From Saposhnikovia divaricata (lineage: Eukaryota > Streptophyta > Magnoliopsida > Apiales > Apiaceae), in contig CM071597.1 in the NCBI GenBank assembly GCA_036435485.1, positions 147,371,647 through 147,435,646 of the forward strand: a stretch of DNA of 64,000 bases. The letters run 5' to 3'. The position numbers and the translations under genes were made by a program. Under the pieces are notes generated by a model. The model worked only from the letters and a program-made list of their open reading frames with translations, did no database searches and was not told the origin of the DNA. Numbering within the stretch: position 1 is the first letter of the stretch; every line of letters begins with the position of its first letter. Below, piece after piece: positions 33,317 through 44,282 of this stretch.

Positions 33317-35148
33317 CTTACAACAAAATTAGTTGTGGTTGTTGTACCCCAATATTTGAGTGCAGCTAAATCATATGCCCTAGCAGCTTTTTCTTCCTTG
33401 TCATAGCCTCCTACAAGATATATTTAGGTCGAAATTGTTCAGAAAAATCGAACCAGTTGAATGGCATGTCAGAGACAAGAAAAGAAAATTTGCAGTTAAA
33501 AGTGAAGACATATTTTCTTACCCAAATAAACTGCAGGAGGAGCAAATGCAGGTCATGAGCCACCAAGGAATAATATGCCATGAGACAAAATCCAAAAAAA
33601 AAAACGCATAATCATTAACAGCATTATTATTTGCTAACAAAATATAAGTGGAGTATCTAAAATGCTCATATACATGCACACTCATACCTTGTCTTCCTTT
33701 ACGAGTTTGCCCTTCTCTTCTGCAACTGTTATCCCACAAATGAGCCTCATACCTTCCTGTCCATCTATGTCTGCACCCAAATTAATAAAAACATTTAAAA
33801 CCATCACAATTTTGAATATCGAAAAAATTATTGAAAAAGTTTAGATTTTTTATTAAAAGGTACCAGATAAACAAACATTTGTGTAAGTTTAATGTAAAGG
33901 GGAGAATGCAACTTACTAATTAAAATAAAAAATTTGGATATACTAAAGGAGAAGAACAAACCTAGTTACACCACGGTATATAGAGGTTCTTTGTCCAAAT
34001 GTCTCAACAGCTTTCTTCGTCACTGTAGGCTCAACCACATTCGCCTTACTTTCTGATGAACAACTCTCTCCACCACCGCCACCGCTCACCGCCTCAAGTG
34101 GGGACGGATGACTTGACAGTGACCCAGTGTTCATAGAAAGTGATAATGTCTGTGATGAACTAGGTAGAGTCCTTCCATCATTGTTTTCCGGAGGTGGCGG
34201 CGCAGAGTTGTTCCTTAGCCAGTTCTTAATCATAGAAAGGCCGAATGAGCTGTTGCTTTTATTATTCACTTCACTTCCGCCGCCACCGGAGGTTTCTACC
34301 ATTGCCACGTCAGCAGGATGGTGCAATGAAGGAGTGTTGTGAAACATGTATTGTTGTTGGTCATGACCACTATTGTGTTGATGTTGATGATCATCTAGGA
34401 AAGTGTGTTCGGATGTTCCAAGAAAGTTCTCTAACTTGGGTTTAGAATCCGTATTGCATGAACCATGACCAATTAGCATCGATAGCTCCGAACCATTTGT
34501 GTTGTTATAGTTGGTATCCGAATTCCAATCTAGCATAAAATTAATTCAAAGTTTATCAATTTGATAGATATTCACCAACACATAATAATACATACAGCAA
34601 TTAAAGTGTCCAAGTCCACATCTCTACCTCTCTTCTCGCTTCTTGCTTTGCGAGTTTGAGAGTTCGAATCTTATAAACTAGCCTTTCTGCTTGGTGTGTA
34701 AGTGACATATTTTAAATTAATTAACCTTTTTATTTCCTAAGGGTTTATGGTATCGGAGCACACAATACATATAGAATAACTCAATAATAGATATCTACCT
34801 AGGTAGTACAAAATCAAATCACAAACATTTGTAGGTTGATCTATTTCAATAAATAAATTGCACAAACTTAAATCTAATATCTATGGTTTGATATATTAGG
34901 GTACTAAAAATTATTAGTAAATAAAAGTGACACAAACCTTGTAGATTGTTTCTGTTGAATGAATCAGGCGGATAGCCAAAAGGAGGAGGGAGATTAAGAG
35001 AAGGAATGATTGCTTCAGTAGAGAGACCAAAACAGTCGGTGGTGCCGGAGATATCGTCGGAGTGGTAAATAGAGTTATGCTGCTGAGAGTGATGATGTTC
35101 TTGGGGTGAAAGAGAAAACCCTAGCCAGTTATTCACATAACTAGCCAT
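30354..35148 (-). CDS. BBM: BABY BOOM-like AP2 transcription factor (AINTEGUMENTA-LIKE/PLETHORA clade), intact
   Basis: Nine exons: 35148-34938, 34529-33962, 33770-33688, 33531-33523, 33410-33322, 31945-31872, 31764-31714, 31341-31265, 31126-30354. They total 1935 nt (644 residues plus TGA), with every junction GT..AG and in phase and no internal stop. The N-terminus [17 protein letters not shown] and the [11 protein letters not shown] motif (about residue 170) are euANT motifs of this clade. Two AP2 repeats follow, from about 254 ([20 protein letters not shown]) and about 355 ([19 protein letters not shown]), joined by a 25-residue linker. Exon 4 is a 9-nt microexon encoding VYL. The tail [12 protein letters not shown] and [11 protein letters not shown] points to BBM rather than PLT1/2 or ANT. 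BBM is nuclear, binds DNA through both AP2 repeats, and promotes embryo and root stem-cell fate; Arabidopsis BBM has 584 residues. AIL5 is the main alternative. Confidence 0.9.
32178..32252. repeat. (AT)n microsatellite
   Basis: About 75 bp of AT dinucleotides in BBM intron 5. Confidence 0.95.
32253..33260. mobile_element. Helitron-like insertion in BBM intron 5
   Basis: The 3' end reads ACCCCGCACTGACTATAAGCTAG, then T. That is CTAG followed by the host T, shortly after a CCCGC.. hairpin remnant, and it resembles the end at 37851. It is bordered on both sides by AT runs, as if inserted between A and T of one AT microsatellite. The left boundary is not resolved (a TC start could be near 32268). 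Confidence 0.45.
33261..33310. repeat. (AT)n microsatellite
   Basis: About 50 bp of AT dinucleotides directly after the Helitron-like CTAG end and 12 bp from the exon 5 donor. Confidence 0.95.
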
Positions 35149-35420
35149 AGATTTATATAGATAAGTTTGAATTGTTTTAGGAATTTATGTGTTGTTCATG
35201 CATGTACCAAGAGAGATAAGTACTAGAGAAGAGGAGAGGAGAGGAGAGAGTGCTTCATGCATGTACCAAGAGAGATAAGTACTAGAGGAGAGGAGAGGAG
35301 AGGAGAGAGTGCTTTGAAAGATGTATGAAGAAGGGGAGAGGTCTAGAGAATGAAAGGAGTGAGATATTAGATTCATTTCTAGCCTATGTGAAATGAAGAT
35401 TTATATGAAACCTTTTTTGT
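35149..35420 (-). promoter_or_regulatory. 5' flank / 5' UTR of BBM with a ~57-bp tandem duplication
   Basis: GCATGTACCAAGAGAGATAA followed by GTACTAGAG and a GGAGA-rich tract occurs twice (about 35199-35255 and 35256-35312). GAGA-rich leaders are common in plant developmental regulators. A TATA-like ATTTATATGA lies at about 35400 (read on the complement as TCATATAAAT). The transcription start is not established. Confidence 0.5.
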
Positions 35421-36160
35421 TTGTTTGCTACTACTGATTTCTCTTTCATTCTTTAATGCGGGGTTCCTTTAATTCAAAGGCCAACCATAACCCTAATCCC
35501 AAAACACTCTTCAAATTTAATGACATTCAGGATGGTTCTAATTTAATTAATGAACGTAACGTTTTAGAGCTATATATCTTGCTCTTCATAATTTTAGATG
35601 AAAAATGTTTTCTCGTAAGTAGAGAGGAAAACAAATTAGGAAAAAAAGGGGGAAATAAAAGGCATATGTAGTACCGTCCCTTTTTAGTTGGCACATTTAC
35701 AAAAAACATACATATTAAGAAAGATTTAATTAATTTGTTTCCATGTTTGCTCGTAATCATAACATTAAATGATGAGTTATGAATGTGTATATTAAATATA
35801 AAATCAAACATTGGTATTAGAAACAAAGGGGTATTAAGAAACAAAGGGGTATATATGGAAAAATTGGTAAAAATATGTATTGGAACAAGTAATGTAACAA
35901 CTATTTAGGGATAATTTTTTTTTTTCAAATATGCCAACTAAAAAAGAACGAAGAGAGTATATATTTTCAAACCCGAATATGTAGTCATTTTTTTATTAAT
36001 TACTTGAAATATAGTTCCACTATTATTGAGAATAAATTTGTACTCTTACTATGTGATCTGTTGCACACATACACATTCTTGAATTTTCGTATCTTTTCTT
36101 ATTTGATGATAATAAAGTCAAACGCATCAATTTTATTTTAAGATAAAATTCAAATGTATA
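35421..36160. other. Intergenic region upstream of BBM
   Basis: AT-rich, no gene recognised. A local duplication of AAGAAACAAAGGGGTAT occurs at about 35820-35850. Confidence 0.5.
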
Positions 36161-36447
36161 CTTCCTACGTTACGTTAGAAGAAGATTGACATACTTTCCT
36201 TTTTGGGATGTTCCAAAACTAATAAACCTACTATACTTATTATTTTTTAACACTACTTTTCACTATTAAATCCAAATACTATTACACCTACTATTTTACT
36301 CCACTATCTTAAATATATTATTAAATATTGATAGGTCCACCATTTTACCACTTCTCATCTAACTTTACTCATTTTTTAATAAGTCAACAGTAGCTTTCTT
36401 AATCTTCATGAAAGTTAAACCACCTCAAATTTTATGGGACGAGGTAG
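36161..36447. mobile_element. Decayed Stowaway-like MITE
   Basis: Left end CTTCCTACGTTACG, right end on the complement CTACCTCGTCCCATAAAA; TA on both sides. The terminal inverted repeats are degenerate forms of the plant CTCCCTCCGTCCC Stowaway terminus. Confidence 0.55.
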
Positions 36448-36518
36448 TATTTGAACTTATTTTACGAGTCATGCCCGTCTTGCTGTCATCTTTAACAATA
36501 TTCATGAACTACAATTCA

Positions 36519-36779
36519 CTCCGTCCTAATTTACATATTATTTTTAAATTTTTAATGTTTAAAATTGATCAACTTTTAATTAAATATTAAAATTTATTCA
36601 ATTATTACTTTAAAAATCGAAAGTTACATGTTAAAATAGATTATAATTTACATGTATATTTTAATAATATATATATATATATATTTTAATTTTTTCAATT
36701 TTGTAATACATATAAATTTTAATCAAATTTTGATTAATTTGATCGATCAAAAATCAAAAGCGACATCGAACGGAGGGAG
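36519..36779. mobile_element. Stowaway-like MITE
   Basis: Left end CTCCGTCCTAATTTAC, right end on the complement CTCCCTCCGTTCGATGTCG. About 260 bp, AT-rich, no coding capacity; an AT run lies at 36668-36684. Confidence 0.6.
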
Positions 36780-37260
36780 CATTACTTTTTGTAGCGGTAA
36801 CAGAGCAATCATGGTTGTATTAACTTAGGGTATTAGTTTTATACTAGCTGATAACCAACACACATTGAACACTAATCAAAATTAAAATACAAATATTATT
36901 TTACTATTTAATTATATAGTATAGAGAATCGAACTCGAGATAAAATTAAAAAAATTAAAGTAAATAAATATTTATAATTATGTAATTGTAAGGGATCAAA
37001 CCCGAGCTGAAGTTCAAAAAAAATTAAAGTAAATAAATCTTGTATAATTATGTAGTTGTTGGGAATCGAACCCCGAATTTAGTAATAACCAAATTTGGTA
37101 TTTTGGTACTATTGTGTACCATTAAAACATGGTTTTACACATTAAAAAAGAATATAGATGTCCCAAATTAACAAGTCAATTATAGATATATTCTTTTTAT
37201 ATAACATTTATAAATATGTCCCATGGTTAAATTTAACTCATATATAACGCATATCTATAG
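36780..37260. other. Intergenic region with short diverged repeats
   Basis: Three copies of a word like GGGAATCGAACCC.GA (about 36925, 36995 and 37060), each preceded by TTATAATTATGTA, indicate a ~70-bp degenerate tandem repeat. No gene seen. Confidence 0.45.
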
Positions 37261-37499
37261 TACTCCCTCCATCCCAAAATACATGTCCGTTCTGAAAAAC
37301 AAATTTGTCCTTTCAATACAAATTTAAGGGTAGTTTTACAAAACTATCCTTACATTTATTGTATCAAAAATTTGACTTTTTCAAACTTAACTATATTCTC
37401 ATTTTTCAATGTATTAAATACGGGTATTAGTTGGAAAATTTTATTCAACTAATCTTTATCTTAATATGTGTATTTTTTACAAATCGGACGCAGGGAGTA
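37261..37499. mobile_element. Stowaway MITE
   Basis: CTCCCTCCATCCCAAAATAC at the left (37263) and CTCCCTGCGTCCGATTTGT on the complement at the right (ends 37497), flanked by TA direct repeats (37261-37262 and 37498-37499). About 235 bp, the usual size for Stowaway. Confidence 0.75.
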
Positions 37500-37851
37500 T
37501 ATTATAATAAGCAAAAGGGAGTATAATTTGTAGTTTGGTTAACCACTTATTTTTGGTTATCCCTCATTTTTTGGTTATCCCTTATTCACAACTGTTAGAT
37601 CTTCAACTCAAATAGATCATGACCGTTAGATTCAACAATACTAAAAATTGGTATATACAAATGTCTAAGATTCGATTGCCGCCAACAACATATTAATTCG
37701 TATTTAATACTAAAAATTATTATATACAAAGATGTAAGGTTCAAATTCTTTCTATAACATATTAAAATTAATATTTATAATATTATATTACACTATAAAC
37801 AAATTATATAAAATTAAAATTAACCCGTGCTTTGCACTGGCTATAAACTAG
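37500..37851. mobile_element. Helitron-like 3' portion
   Basis: Ends TTAACCCGTGCTTTGCACTGGCTATAAACTAG, then T. The CCCGTGC/GCACTGG hairpin about 10 bp before CTAG is the Helitron 3' signature. The left end is unresolved; TTGGTTATCCCT direct repeats lie near 37545-37585. Confidence 0.55.
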
Positions 37852-37870
37852 TACATATAAGTATAGATAT

Positions 37871-37876
<6 letters not shown>

Positions 37877-37929
<53 letters not shown>
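37877..37929. repeat. (AT)n microsatellite
   Basis: About 53 bp of AT dinucleotides, 25 bp beyond the Helitron-like end. Confidence 0.95.
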
Positions 37930-37932
<3 letters not shown>

Positions 37933-38908
37933 GACCATAATACCCACAATACAGATAAAACACTCACCCTTCTCTTTATCTCTAAACTTCACCCACCTCC
38001 GTTCGTAACCAAAACTATCAAATTTTATGCAAAGTCTTGTTTTTAAGTTCTAACCTTCTCTTCTTCTTATATATTCGCGATGAAATGTAAATTATCATTC
38101 CAAAATCTAATAAATACATATACACACCCCTCTCCTTATGTTGTATTATCTATACACACAATTAAATCATATCACACTCAGGCCCTCTCCGTCACAATTC
38201 ATCCTCCTCCGAACATCGCCACGCCGCCACCGACTCCGATCTCCGGCCCCGTAGGGACACCCTTGTATCACTTCTGCAACACATCCATTTACATACATAT
38301 CAATTGATTCCGAGCAAAAACTATTCTGGGTAAGTTCGAATTTTTGATCGGGGTTTTAGTTTAAGATTGTTTTCAATGATGTTAATTTTTTAGAGTTGTA
38401 GATCGGGAGAAAATAAGCCGATTGGTGGTTGCTTTCCGAATCGGGGTCATCAGAATTGACCGAGCGTGCAGGGTTCGTTTTTTCCTTTTTTACGACTTGT
38501 TGCTCCTGCTATGTCCACGTAGCTGTTCTTGGGTGAAATCAGGTGGGCAAGTATGTGAGTGTCGGTGATGTTGTTATGATTCTTAGGATAGGTCAAAAAA
38601 GTCTTTTAATAATGTATAGTTAGTGAGGTAATCATGGTTATAATTAAAAAAGGGACATATTAGAAAAATGGGATATATTTATAATTACAAATAAACATGG
38701 GACACAATTATAATTGATCTTTTAAAATGGGACACATTAGAAAAAAACCCATTAACTTAATTGTGTTCCTTATGTAAGTTCAAGATTTCAAGGGCACACA
38801 ATAAATGTTTAATTGTCATTTTTCGATTCGTTTATTTTCATTAATTGTAATGGATCCTCTGCATGCATAAAAAATTTAACCAATTAAAGTTAATCAAATC
38901 ATTAAAAT
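37930..38908. other. Intergenic region with a possible orphan first exon
   Basis: 38160-38330 is clearly GC-richer and contains CGCCACGCCGCCACCGACTC followed by ATTCTGGGTAAGT, which would suit a 5' exon and donor of a plus-strand gene. No downstream exons follow and no family resemblance is seen. The remainder is AT-rich, with GGGACACA-type words repeated at 38650-38750. Confidence 0.3.
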
Positions 38909-39220
38909 GTACTTCCTCCGTCCCAATTTTTTTGTCCTATTTAACTTTTAATAGTCAAATTGATCAAATTCTGATTAATTATTACATACATACTATCTAT
39001 ACATAAAAATTATAATAAAAATTATATGAGTAGAAAGTACATTTAGTCTGTTTCAATATATATTTTTCAAATTTTTTAAACAAGCTAAAAAAATGATAAG
39101 TAAATATTAGTTTAAGTTTGTTCAATTTAATTTTTAGCAAAAAAAAAAAGTTTGTTCAATTTAACCATAAAAAGTTCAACAAAAGATTTGGGACAAAGAA
39201 ATTACCGTATGTCCATGACA
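38909..39220. mobile_element. Degenerate Stowaway-like MITE
   Basis: CTTCCTCCGTCCCAATTTTT at the left and CTTTGTCCCAAATC on the complement near 39200 form weak terminal inverted repeats around AT-rich sequence. Confidence 0.4.
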
Positions 39221-40540
39221 TACACTAGAAATACCTACTTTAATGGTTTTATGGAAGGAAAAAGTATGCACAAATGAGTCGGCGGATTATTTTTTATTTT
39301 AAATCTGCCGGGATATCTTAATAAATTTAAATAAATCAAAATTTCGTTAAATGGTAAAGTAATTTACATCATATATATATATATATATATATATAGTTAC
39401 TAAATTAAATTAAGTCAATTAAAAATTTTTTGGACCGTGAATTATCAATTTGTTACAACCTAATTCGGAGCTAGTAGCTAGAATGAGGTCTTGAAACGAG
39501 TTAGAACACTCGTAGAAGTTTCATACACCAACCCATTTTACATTAACTAAAAATAAATGGGATATTTTTTAAAATACCTAATTTTTTGAAATTATTTTCT
39601 AAAATATTATTTAGAGTTGTAAATGAGGTTGCAACATTCATATGGTTCCGTTGATAATAGGTTGCAAATGTTGAAAATGGGATCACAAATCAAGCTGCAA
39701 ATCTTGCAACCATATTTTTGAAAAAAAAATTGCAACTTGGATATTTTTGAAAAAAGTCTAAAATAAAATCTACATAAATTTATTAAAATGGTTTAAAAGG
39801 TCTTATTTGAATAAAATATATTGGAAAAAAGTAAGTGATTGAACCAAGTGAGACTGTGCGAATCTTCGTTGTATGGTTCATCTCCACTATATTTAGTTAT
39901 TTACACATGTTCAAAATTGGAAACAGGTGTGATGAAATGAAACATCGAGGAGAGCTGTTTCAAACTTTTTGAAACTTGCTACACATTTTGAAGGCCGATA
40001 ATTTTATTTGGTGTCATAAATATTCTATTCAACGAAGCTATACAGTCAAATCAAGTTTCGCAAACGCAGGAGATAAATATAGTACAATACTCCGTTTCCC
40101 ACGTGCTATATAAGATACACACGTATAGTTAATGTCAGGAACTTCAACCGCATCCCTTGCTATCCCTTTCCCATTTCACTAGATTTGTTTTCGGGATATT
40201 TATAAGTTTAGCCATTATTTGTTAGCTACAACATCAAAATTCTACCGATTAATTGAATTATTTGCTTTTCTATAATATACAGAACACATACACAAACAAA
40301 TATATCTTGTCGTCATCAGCTAGCACCGATTAATTAAAGTTTATGATTTATTATCGCTCAAAATACAATATAATGCTTATTTTTCAAGAAAAACACTTGG
40401 AGAGGAAGTGTGTCAAACCCCAGCTAACTTTAGAAAACCCAACCTTGCATGCAATTTTATACTTAAAAGCACTTTCTTGACAAATTTGGTTGATTCCCGT
40501 GAGGCAATCAAACATATCTACACAAATTAACGAACTCTCA
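39221..40540. other. Intergenic region
   Basis: AT-rich, with a short AT run (39374-39395). I see no gene, LTR or transposon terminus here. Confidence 0.5.
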
Positions 40541-41361
40541 AACTACTACAAATTTGCACTTGCATAGCGCTTTTTTTGCACTTGCATAGCGCTTTTAAAC
40601 GCTATGTAAGCCGCCGCTATTGAAGTACATAGGGCTTGCATAGCGCTTTTTTTGGCACTATGTAAGTGCTCTACTTCAATAGCGTTTTCATAAATGCTAT
40701 GCAAGTAAATGATATATAAGTATAAATTGTACTATAACGGTTCCAGAACCGCTGTACAAGTGCTTTTAAATATATGCAATACCACTTATGTAGCTCTTTT
40801 TGAAGCGCTATCCAAGTGGTTTATTTTTGAAAAATTTTAATTTTGAATATTTTTCTGCCATTTTTTTCACCTGTAACATTCTAGAAAAAATTCTAAATAC
40901 ACAATCCAAGACAATATTAAATCTGAAGGTAATTACTAAGTATTGACCCCTTTAAAAAGCAATCCATTTACTAGAAGATACTCCATCAACAAAGTTGTAT
41001 AAAAAAGCCAAAAAGCAATCCTTACATTGCATTCCTGAGTAATATTTCTACTAAAAAGTAAGGGAAACATTAAGTCTCCATCAGAAATTGTAAACTTCAC
41101 TACTGGCAAAAACTATTAATTATCATCATGGAGTAAAGCCAACCTTCCTTCAATACCATCACATCATCAAGCATCAACTTCATCCTAAAAAAAGCAATGT
41201 CCACAGTATTAATGAACATCAAAAGGCCGATTTATAATTCCAGAATTATATTTTTTGAACTCCGCTCGAAAACTTTCCCTGCAACACCAATTTGACTCGA
41301 ATTATACACATGAAAAACAATTAATAGAATGTTAAAATCACTGTTGCAGAATCACATGCAT

Positions 41362-41430
41362 GAAAAAGAAAAAGAAAGCACCTACAGGTTTCTTAGGCTT
41401 GTTAGGATCTCCTTAGGCGCCTTCGCCTCA
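41362..41430 (-). pseudogene. Captured HMGB (high mobility group B) fragment
   Basis: The minus strand reads EAKAPK and, after a two-base insertion, DPNKPKKPVGAFFFF. This is the start of the HMG box of plant HMGB proteins (usual form KDPNKPKRPPSAFFVFM), preceded by the basic Ala/Lys linker. The box is cut off after FFFF, so no DNA-bending domain remains. The fragment is short (about 21 residues), and the identification rests on DPNKPKKP plus the following AFF. Confidence 0.5.
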
Positions 41431-41832
41431 CAAGTCTATGACCATACAAACCGCGATCAAACATCATATATACCAATAAACTTATATACATATACACACA
41501 TTTTAATACAATCACACTAGTACAGTGTTATCTCCGATTTTATTAAGTAATTATTTCAAGATTACAGAGGAGTCAAAAGCAGCCACAGATGTTCGATGAT
41601 ATGAATTATTCCTGCAGGAATGTAACATTAATGAATTTTTTTTAAGAGCATTTAAACATCTTGTTCTCCCTAAAACTTTTGACCCCAAACTAAAATTCAT
41701 GTTAAAAAATGAAAGTCTAATTCAATAAACTAAGTACGTCTGTTAGCAGATATTGAAATCGTTCAGACACTAACCACCAAAAGAATGTTTCAGAAATCAA
41801 ACAAATCAAGCACGAATGTTAAATTATGTTAC

Positions 41833-41936
41833 CAGTCGATGGCAGTTAAATGTGATGCTCCTGAAAGGCTGAAAATTTCCTTGTCTGAGGCCATTAAGGC
41901 GCTATATTCTTTGGTATTCTGATCTTTGTTCGAAGT
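41833..41936 (-). pseudogene. Captured exon of unidentified gene in CACTA-like 4
   Basis: The minus-strand open segment lies between a TTGTAG acceptor and an ACTG/GTAACA donor. It reads TSNKDQNTKEYSALMASDKE then IFSLSGASHLTAIDW. Composition and splice sites look like a genuine exon. I do not recognise the family. It lies 400 bp from the HMGB fragment on the same strand but need not come from the same gene. Confidence 0.4.
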
Positions 41937-43479
41937 CTACAACAAGATGAAAGAAAAATCAGATAATAACTTTCAACTTCCAAGTAAATTAGCAGGTTTG
42001 CATGTCAATAGTTGATACTTATAGATGATCAATGTGTTTATAAGCTTGTCCAAACCAAAATCTTTCCAGGATAATTTTCATTCATGCTTTTCATCCACAA
42101 GGAAACTCAAAACAAAATACCCTTATAACTTCCTCTCAATGGACATTCACAGAATTGTCACATCCTATTTTTACTCATTTCCAAACTAAGGAAAATTACC
42201 AAAAATTTACTCGTAAAGGATTTTAATGTAAGATGTATGCAAAATGATACTACAAAAATCTTACAACTAAAACCTGGAAAACCTTCTATCTAACCAAGTT
42301 ATCCATTTCAACTTGATAAACCCACCCAACTCCCGTGACAGCTACAACCAGTTTGAACTGTTAGTCACCGTTAATCACTAACACCCTGTTTGCGACTTCA
42401 ATTACCATTGTCAAGGAGATTACTAAACCATCACACTTCAGCCATTGAACATCTGTTAGTAGAGGAGAAGATGCGAATTAAAACCAAGACAAATTCCGCC
42501 ATGCTACTACACCAAATGATAGTACTTCTTACCCCTGGCATCTCAGTTTATGGTTTGTCCAGCTTAGATGCTACTATGCATACACATACGTCAATATATG
42601 AGCCATATTTGCACCTGGTGTGCCGGAGTTGCTGTACTGTGATGGAAAATTATTACTATAACCTAGAAATTAGAACCAGACCACAACTATGAATTTATGT
42701 TAAGTTAACTACTACATATTTCCAGGCTTTAAAGAAATAAAAAAGTAAGAGTTGGAATAAATATTATATGAACTTCACTTGATCGATATCAAACAATTAG
42801 AGGGCTTCCAGGCAACTTTCAGATTTCCACTTACTACCAAATTGGGTATTAAGATTAAAAGTTCCCAAGGCAAATAAAACAGATATCAACAGAAGTAAAT
42901 GGAAACCCATTTACATGTACGCAAATATAATCTATAAATTAAGTACTGAGCAGATTATGGCTCTATTGAAAATAAGCATCAAATTTCAAATTAACACAGA
43001 GAAGAATTAGTGAATAAAGCAAAATTATTCAATGACTCGCTGAGTTGTAATACCTTTAATCTCAAATCAAAATTTACAGAGAAACTATTCCAATTTTCAG
43101 AGAAGACACAATGACTCCGTGGGTTGAAATAAGAGCGTTTTTCAAGCTCGATTTAATCTTCCTCAGACATTTCTGCAGGCATATATGGAGGCTCGATTGA
43201 ATCTATATAAGTATATATCTATATATGTGTACATATATCGAGCAGAGGATACGTAGAGATGATAAGGGAAATGAAGAAGCACGGAGAGGAAATCGAAGAC
43301 TTGCAGAGAGTGAAAGATACCAAAATTTGAATGAATCGCTGTGAAGCTTCATCTGCAAAGGCGGTTCAGCAATCAGTTATTTAGATTTAGGTTTCGAGGA
43401 GCGTAGCTTCAATTATTTGGGCCAAAATTAAACCAAGGATATCTGAGCTAAGAATACGTGAGCTAGTAAGATGCTTCCA
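41937..43479. other. Intron- and leader-like interior of CACTA-like 4
   Basis: No coding stretch that I can defend. 43120-43400 (minus) resembles a 5' leader (GAGCTTGAAAAACGCTC, then purine-rich sequence). Confidence 0.3.
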
Positions 43480-43770
43480 AAAGCGCTATGAAAGGGTTAA
43501 TTATAAATAAAATATAAAAGTAATTTCACTTAAAATATGTTTACTTGCATAGCGTGTATAAAAACGTTATTAAAGTGTTAACTTAGATAGCGTTTCCTGA
43601 ACAAACGTTATCTAACTATTTTTTTCTTATTTTCTATTTATTTTCAAATTAATTAACAATTACTTGCATAATGTTTTTAAGTAAAGCGGTATATAAATAC
43701 TTTACTTACATAATACTTTCAAAAAAGTGCTATGCAAGCAGTGTATCCTAAGTTCAAATGTGTAGTAGTG

Positions 43771-44282
43771 GATCAAATTGATGGTAGGAAAGAGCAAGTT
43801 TTCTTCGGTTATGCATGCTTGTCAATAGGCGTCGGAAATGCACAAGACTTAATAGGATCTATAGCCCTCAAGAAAATCGAAAAAAAAATACTCCACTAAC
43901 GTACTTATTGGTAGTACAAATATTGTTTCAAACGTGTTAGAACAGGATATATACTCTTTCAATTCCGATTTCTGAAGTTTAACTTTTCTGGTCAAATTAT
44001 AATTCAAATGATACATATATTACATAAATGTTGAATATAACTTATGAAGAAAGTATTGTAAAAAATATAGATAGTCTCATGTTATGTACTCCTCTGTTCA
44101 ACCTTATTATAGTCACTACTTTTGAAATATATATACATATATATAGTTGCACTCCATGAAAAACACCTTATATAAGAAACAAGAAAAAACACTTTTTTTA
44201 AAAAAAATAAATTAAATTCTGATGAATAATACCTGCCACGTCAGCACTACCACGTCAGCACTGCCACGTGGCATGCCACACC
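43771..44282. other. Flank with CCACGTCAGCA scrap
   Basis: AT-rich until 44230; then TGCCACGTCAGCACTACCAC and GTCAGCACTGCCACGTGGCA (44234-44274), the same motif as in CACTA 3 subterminal repeats, directly abutting the truncated end of the LTR element at 44283. Confidence 0.5.

Larger units (their letters stand above)
31946..33321. other. Long intron 5 of BBM, rich in inserted repeats
   Basis: This 1376-bp intron splits the end of AP2 repeat 1 from the linker. It contains two AT microsatellites (about 32178-32252 and 33261-33310) bracketing a block that ends in a Helitron-like 3' terminus. An internal motif TTACCTTTT..CATATCTTC.AATCATTAATATT recurs near 32395, 32455, 32765, 32835 and 32930. 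Confidence 0.75.
40541..43770. mobile_element. CACTA-like transposon 4 with captured fragments
   Basis: The left end ACTACTACAAATTTGCACTT and the right end, on the complement, CACTACTACACATTTGAACT form imperfect terminal inverted repeats. Both ends hold copies of TTGCATAGCGCTTTT / AAAAGCGCTATG (40555-40820 and 43480-43740). The first base of the left end appears mutated (A for C) and no matching 3-bp duplication is visible (TCA against GAT), so the CACTA assignment rests on the terminus and the subterminal repeats. The interior carries exon-like sequence including an HMGB fragment; no transposase. Confidence 0.65.

Noticed and set aside
38080..38307. 75-codon plus-strand frame
   Set aside because: GC-rich Pro-rich end hints at a 5' exon but nothing downstream supports a gene; left as an orphan exon possibility only.
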